Positions 11,427 to 14,114 of a stretch of DNA of 14,114 nucleotides are shown here, one piece after another. Under the pieces are notes generated by a model. That model was not told where the DNA came from. It worked only from the letters and a program-made list of their open reading frames with translations, and did no database searches. The DNA is taken from the NCBI GenBank assembly GCA_035495555.1, contig DATJFQ010000103.1, positions 1-14,114 on the forward strand, given 5' to 3'. The stretch is from DATJFQ01 sp035495555 (lineage in GTDB: Bacteria; Acidobacteriota; Vicinamibacteria; Vicinamibacterales; 2-12-FULL-66-21). Position 1 is the first letter of the stretch; every line of letters begins with the position of its first letter. The position numbers and the translations under genes were made by a program.

Positions 11427-14060
11427 TTAGCGCGCCAACGCGGCGGCAACTTCCGCCATCTTCGATTGTTTGAGGACGCCGCAGTCGCGGACTGCCTCGA
11501 TCGTACGCTTGAAATCGAGCACCTGGACGCCGGCCTTTTCGATTGTCGGGCCCAGCGTGCGCTCGATCCGGTCGGCCTCTTCGACGCTGCATTGAGTGCC
11601 CAGCGCGCCAGGTACGAGGCCGGCGGCAAAGATGCCGTTGAACCGCGTCAGCAGCTTGCCGTAATTGGCGAGGAACCAATCGGCCGCGAAGTCCCTGGTC
11701 CCGGCCGTTTGAGCCAACACGACGATCAGGAGCTCCCGGTCGAAGCCCCGAAGCCGCTTGTCGTCGAGATTGAGCAGGTAGGCGGCGACGTCCGTATGAC
11801 CGCTGGACGCCGCAGCAGCGAGCTCTGCCTGTCTGACCGTCGGGTCCTCGGTCGAGAGCGCCTTGTCCACGAGTGTCCGGGCGGTCGTAAGGTCCCCATC
11901 TTCGGCAACGACCTGCAGCGCCGCTCCGAGGAAGGCCGGATCGACCGCCGCGGCGTCGCCGGACAGATATTTCCCGGCCGCTTCCTTGAGGGTCGTCCGG
12001 ATGGCGGGATCGTTCGCGTCGAATGCCATCAAGTCGACGAGCCGCTGCCGGAGCTGTTGTCGATCGGGGGCGTCGTCTGCATGCGCGCCGAACGCGGGAT
12101 TGAAACCAAGAGCCGTAAGACGAGGTTTATAGATCGGCTCGAGGAGAGAGGCGTAGGCAGCCTTCGATGCCGGCGCGACCAGGCCCCGCAAGTACATGCT
12201 GGACAGATGCCCGGCGGGAGCGACGCTCGCCATCGAATCAGGATTTTTCGCCATCTCCCGCGCTTCCTCGATGAGCGATGAGGCCGCCGTCCTGCCCGCG
12301 GTGAAGGACGCCCACAGGCTGTCGGTCGTGGCAAGCGCTTCTCCGGCCGGCAGTTCGGCTGCTGACGCGATGAGTGCGCGCCAATCCTCAGGCGCCAGGT
12401 CGAAGCGGTAATAGCCTGTGCCTCCGACGTTCGGCATGATCGTGCCCGTACCCGGCGCTTCGATGGTCGTCACATGCTGGTCGAGGAGCGTGCAGTGCTC
12501 CGTGGGACCGACGCGGAAACAGAACGGAATCGTCCACGTTTCCGCGGGCGGTGTGCTGCCGGCATACGCATACCGCGACTGGGTCGCCACCAGTGTCGTT
12601 CCATCGCGCCGAACGTCGACGACCGGGACCCCAGGCTGGTCGACGAAGCTCCTGAACGCTGCCAGCACTTTCGGTTCGTGGGCCGCGTCGGCAATGGCCT
12701 GGAAAAACTGGTCCGACGTGGCATTGCCGTAACGATGGCGATTCAGGTGAAGCCGTACGCCGTCGCGGAACTTCTCGTCACCGAGGTAGGCGGCAATCAT
12801 CGCGACGACATGGCCGCCCTTCCCGTATGTGATGTTGTCGAAGGCGGAATCGATTTGGCTGTTGTTCGAGATGTGCTGGTGAATCGCGCGGCCGACGATC
12901 AGACCGTCGGTGCTCATGGCGGCGAGGCCCTCGCGGATGGCTCCAAGTCCGATCTTCAGCTGCGGACGCCATTCATTGCCGATCCGGTAGCCCATCCAAT
13001 TCGCGAACGATTCGTTGAGCCAGATGTCATCCCACCACGCGGGCGTGACGAGGTCCCCGAACCACTGATGCGACAGTTCGTGCGCCACGATCATGCCGAA
13101 GCTTTGCTTGTCGCCGATGGTGGCGCCCGGCGCAAGGTAGATGATGCCGTCGCCATAGGTATCGGCGCCGGCATTTTCCATGGCACCCGGCATGATCGGA
13201 CTTCCGATCTGATCGACTTTGGGAAAGGGAAACGGCTGTCCGAAATAGTTTTCGAGAAGCTGGACGATTCGCGGCGTCTCCGCCATCACATAGTCCATCT
13301 TGTCTTTCTGTGCCTGGGTCGCGACGGCTCCAAACGGCAGCGCACTGGGCCGCTCTGCGTCGGCGGGAATCGTGCCCGTGCGGCGGACGAACGGACCCGT
13401 GTCCACCGCGACGAGATACGTCGGCAGCGGCCTGGTGGCCGCGAACCGGTGCGTTTCCATTCCCTCGGCGGTCTTCGTCACGGAAACTTCCGGGGCGTTG
13501 CCGACGACGACGAATCCGGGATGGGTCGTGACGGAGACGGTGAACGGCGTCTTGAATCCGGGCTCGTCGAACCCGGGAAATGCGGCCCGGGCTTCGATGC
13601 TCTCGAACTGCGTCCAGCTGTACCAGTGCCCTCCGACGTCGACGTGAAACATGCCGGAAGCGGTTTCCCCGAACGGCGCGCTGTAATCGAATGACAGCGT
13701 CACCTTGCCTGGTGGAAGCGGGCGCGGAAAATCGAGGCGCGCGGTGCCGGTGGTGTCCACTTGCGTCCAGGTGCCCTGCACTGCGCCGCCGGCCACCGTC
13801 GCAAGGGCGCGCTTCACGGTGAGATCGCGGCCGTGCATGTATAGCGATTTGGCTGCTGCGTTCAGCGTGATGTCGATCTCGTCATGGCCGCTGAAGCGCG
13901 CGGATTCCGGGAGAATCGTGAAATCCAGACGATAGGCGACGGGAGTGGCCAGGTCAGGTAACTTGCCCTTCGGCGCGTTCGCATCCGGAACGACGGTTTG
14001 AGCGGCAGCGCTTGCCGTGGTCATCAGCCCTATCGCGATCGCCAGGGAACTCGCACGCAT
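11427..14060 (-). CDS. Exported M1-family zinc aminopeptidase
   Basis: This 877-residue M1 metallopeptidase removes N-terminal residues from peptides. Beginning at ATG 14060, the protein opens MRASSLAIAIGLMTTASAAA, a signal peptide that sends it to the periplasm. The N-terminal beta domain (about 25-230) is followed by the catalytic domain with the exopeptidase motif G292-AMEN-296, the zinc site H327-ELSH-331 with E350 exactly 18 residues later (WLNESFANWMGY), and the catalytic Tyr412 (ITYGKGG). The C-terminal helical region runs to about 870, which is full family length. All key residues are present, so it should be active. An in-frame ATG at 14102 would put a poor extension before the signal peptide; ATG 14060 has GGAG and GAGG upstream and is preferred. 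The M23 peptidase gene follows after 22 bases. Substrate preference cannot be read from sequence; nutrient peptide degradation is most likely. Confidence 0.93.
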   Translation of the reverse strand: MRASSLAIAIGLMTTASAAAQTVVPDANAPKGKLPDLATPVAYRLDFTILPESARFSGHDEIDITLNAAAKSLYMHGRDLTVKRALATVAGGAVQGTWTQVDTTGTARLDFPRPLPPGKVTLSFDYSAPFGETASGMFHVDVGGHWYSWTQFESIEARAAFPGFDEPGFKTPFTVSVTTHPGFVVVGNAPEVSVTKTAEGMETHRFAATRPLPTYLVAVDTGPFVRRTGTIPADAERPSALPFGAVATQAQKDKMDYVMAETPRIVQLLENYFGQPFPFPKVDQIGSPIMPGAMENAGADTYGDGIIYLAPGATIGDKQSFGMIVAHELSHQWFGDLVTPAWWDDIWLNESFANWMGYRIGNEWRPQLKIGLGAIREGLAAMSTDGLIVGRAIHQHISNNSQIDSAFDNITYGKGGHVVAMIAAYLGDEKFRDGVRLHLNRHRYGNATSDQFFQAIADAAHEPKVLAAFRSFVDQPGVPVVDVRRDGTTLVATQSRYAYAGSTPPAETWTIPFCFRVGPTEHCTLLDQHVTTIEAPGTGTIMPNVGGTGYYRFDLAPEDWRALIASAAELPAGEALATTDSLWASFTAGRTAASSLIEEAREMAKNPDSMASVAPAGHLSSMYLRGLVAPASKAAYASLLEPIYKPRLTALGFNPAFGAHADDAPDRQQLRQRLVDLMAFDANDPAIRTTLKEAAGKYLSGDAAAVDPAFLGAALQVVAEDGDLTTARTLVDKALSTEDPTVRQAELAAAASSGHTDVAAYLLNLDDKRLRGFDRELLIVVLAQTAGTRDFAADWFLANYGKLLTRFNGIFAAGLVPGALGTQCSVEEADRIERTLGPTIEKAGVQVLDFKRTIEAVRDCGVLKQSKMAEVAAALAR

Positions 14061-14064
14061 CGGA

Positions 14065-14073
14065 CTCCACCTC
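14065..14073 (-). promoter_or_regulatory. Ribosome binding region deciding the M1 aminopeptidase start
   Basis: On the minus strand GAGGTGGAG lies 4-12 bases before the ATG at 14060, with GAGG at nine bases and GGAG at four. This picks 14060 over the upstream in-frame ATG at 14102. A TAAGTT hexamer at 14095-14090 might be the -10 box with a leader of about 20-25 bases, but the window ends before any -35 can be judged. Confidence 0.5.
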
Positions 14074-14114
14074 AGAGCAGATCCGCTCCAACTTAGACGC
14101 ACCGGTTTCGACGA

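Noticed and set aside
12474..13694. Plus-strand open frame of 406 codons opposite the M1 aminopeptidase
   Set aside because: It overlaps the M1 catalytic domain with all zinc and GAMEN motifs on the other strand; no motif is seen in the antisense product.
14061..14102. Start of the M1 aminopeptidase at ATG 14102
   Set aside because: It adds 14 residues ahead of a complete signal peptide, while ATG 14060 has a purine-rich ribosome binding region at the right distance.

Overview
The window is GC-rich, densely coding bacterial chromosome with nine protein genes, no RNA genes, no CRISPR array and no recognisable mobile element. The protein set points to Acidobacteriota, probably a Vicinamibacteria-like lineage. 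The evidence is a VWFA-related protein of the Acidobacterial type, a sulfatase-like enzyme fused to TPRs, a carboxypeptidase-regulatory-like/TPR protein, a beta-lactamase-family hydrolase fused to a NamZ (DUF1343) domain, and a Cys-x2-His-x2-Met cupredoxin lipoprotein next to ctaB and a DUF420 gene. The taxonomic placement is inferred from family content only. Nearly every product is predicted to be exported, lipid-anchored or membrane-bound.

Layout. At the left, two genes run on the minus strand: the TPR-sulfatase (478-2619) and, after it, the start of a VWFA-related secreted protein that leaves the window at base 1. Divergent from the sulfatase is a lipoprotein on the plus strand (2678-4498) with a nidogen-like region and a metallopeptidase-like region whose HExxH motif reads QEVGH. 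It converges on a small minus-strand carboxypeptidase-regulatory/TPR protein (4613-5254). That gene is back-to-back with the large beta-lactamase-NamZ fusion (5275-7692), and the two starts share one short AT-rich core that looks like two overlapping -10 boxes. The fusion converges on a compact minus-strand operon, cupredoxin (9090-9872) > ctaB (8206-9093) > DUF420 (7784-8203), with a 4-base overlap and a 2-base gap. Further right, an M1 aminopeptidase (11427-14060) is followed 22 bases later by an M23 peptidase (10016-11404), probably as one transcript.

Functions that fit together: heme O synthesis, a blue-copper-type protein and a DUF420 protein suggest assembly of, or electron supply to, a heme-copper oxidase whose subunits are not in this window. 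The NamZ fusion and the M23 peptidase act on the cell wall. The M1 enzyme and possibly the QEVGH lipoprotein belong to exported proteolysis.

Non-coding DNA is short (no gap reaches 300 bases). The three longest 3'-end spacers each carry arrays of imperfect 7-bp tandem repeats, with a different heptamer in each. These arrays, the overlapping -10 boxes, the Thr in place of the sulfatase Cys/Ser, the Gln in place of the first zinc His, and the two-enzyme fusion are the points most worth following. I found no evidence of a wholly new multi-gene system; most of the window is ordinary chromosome.
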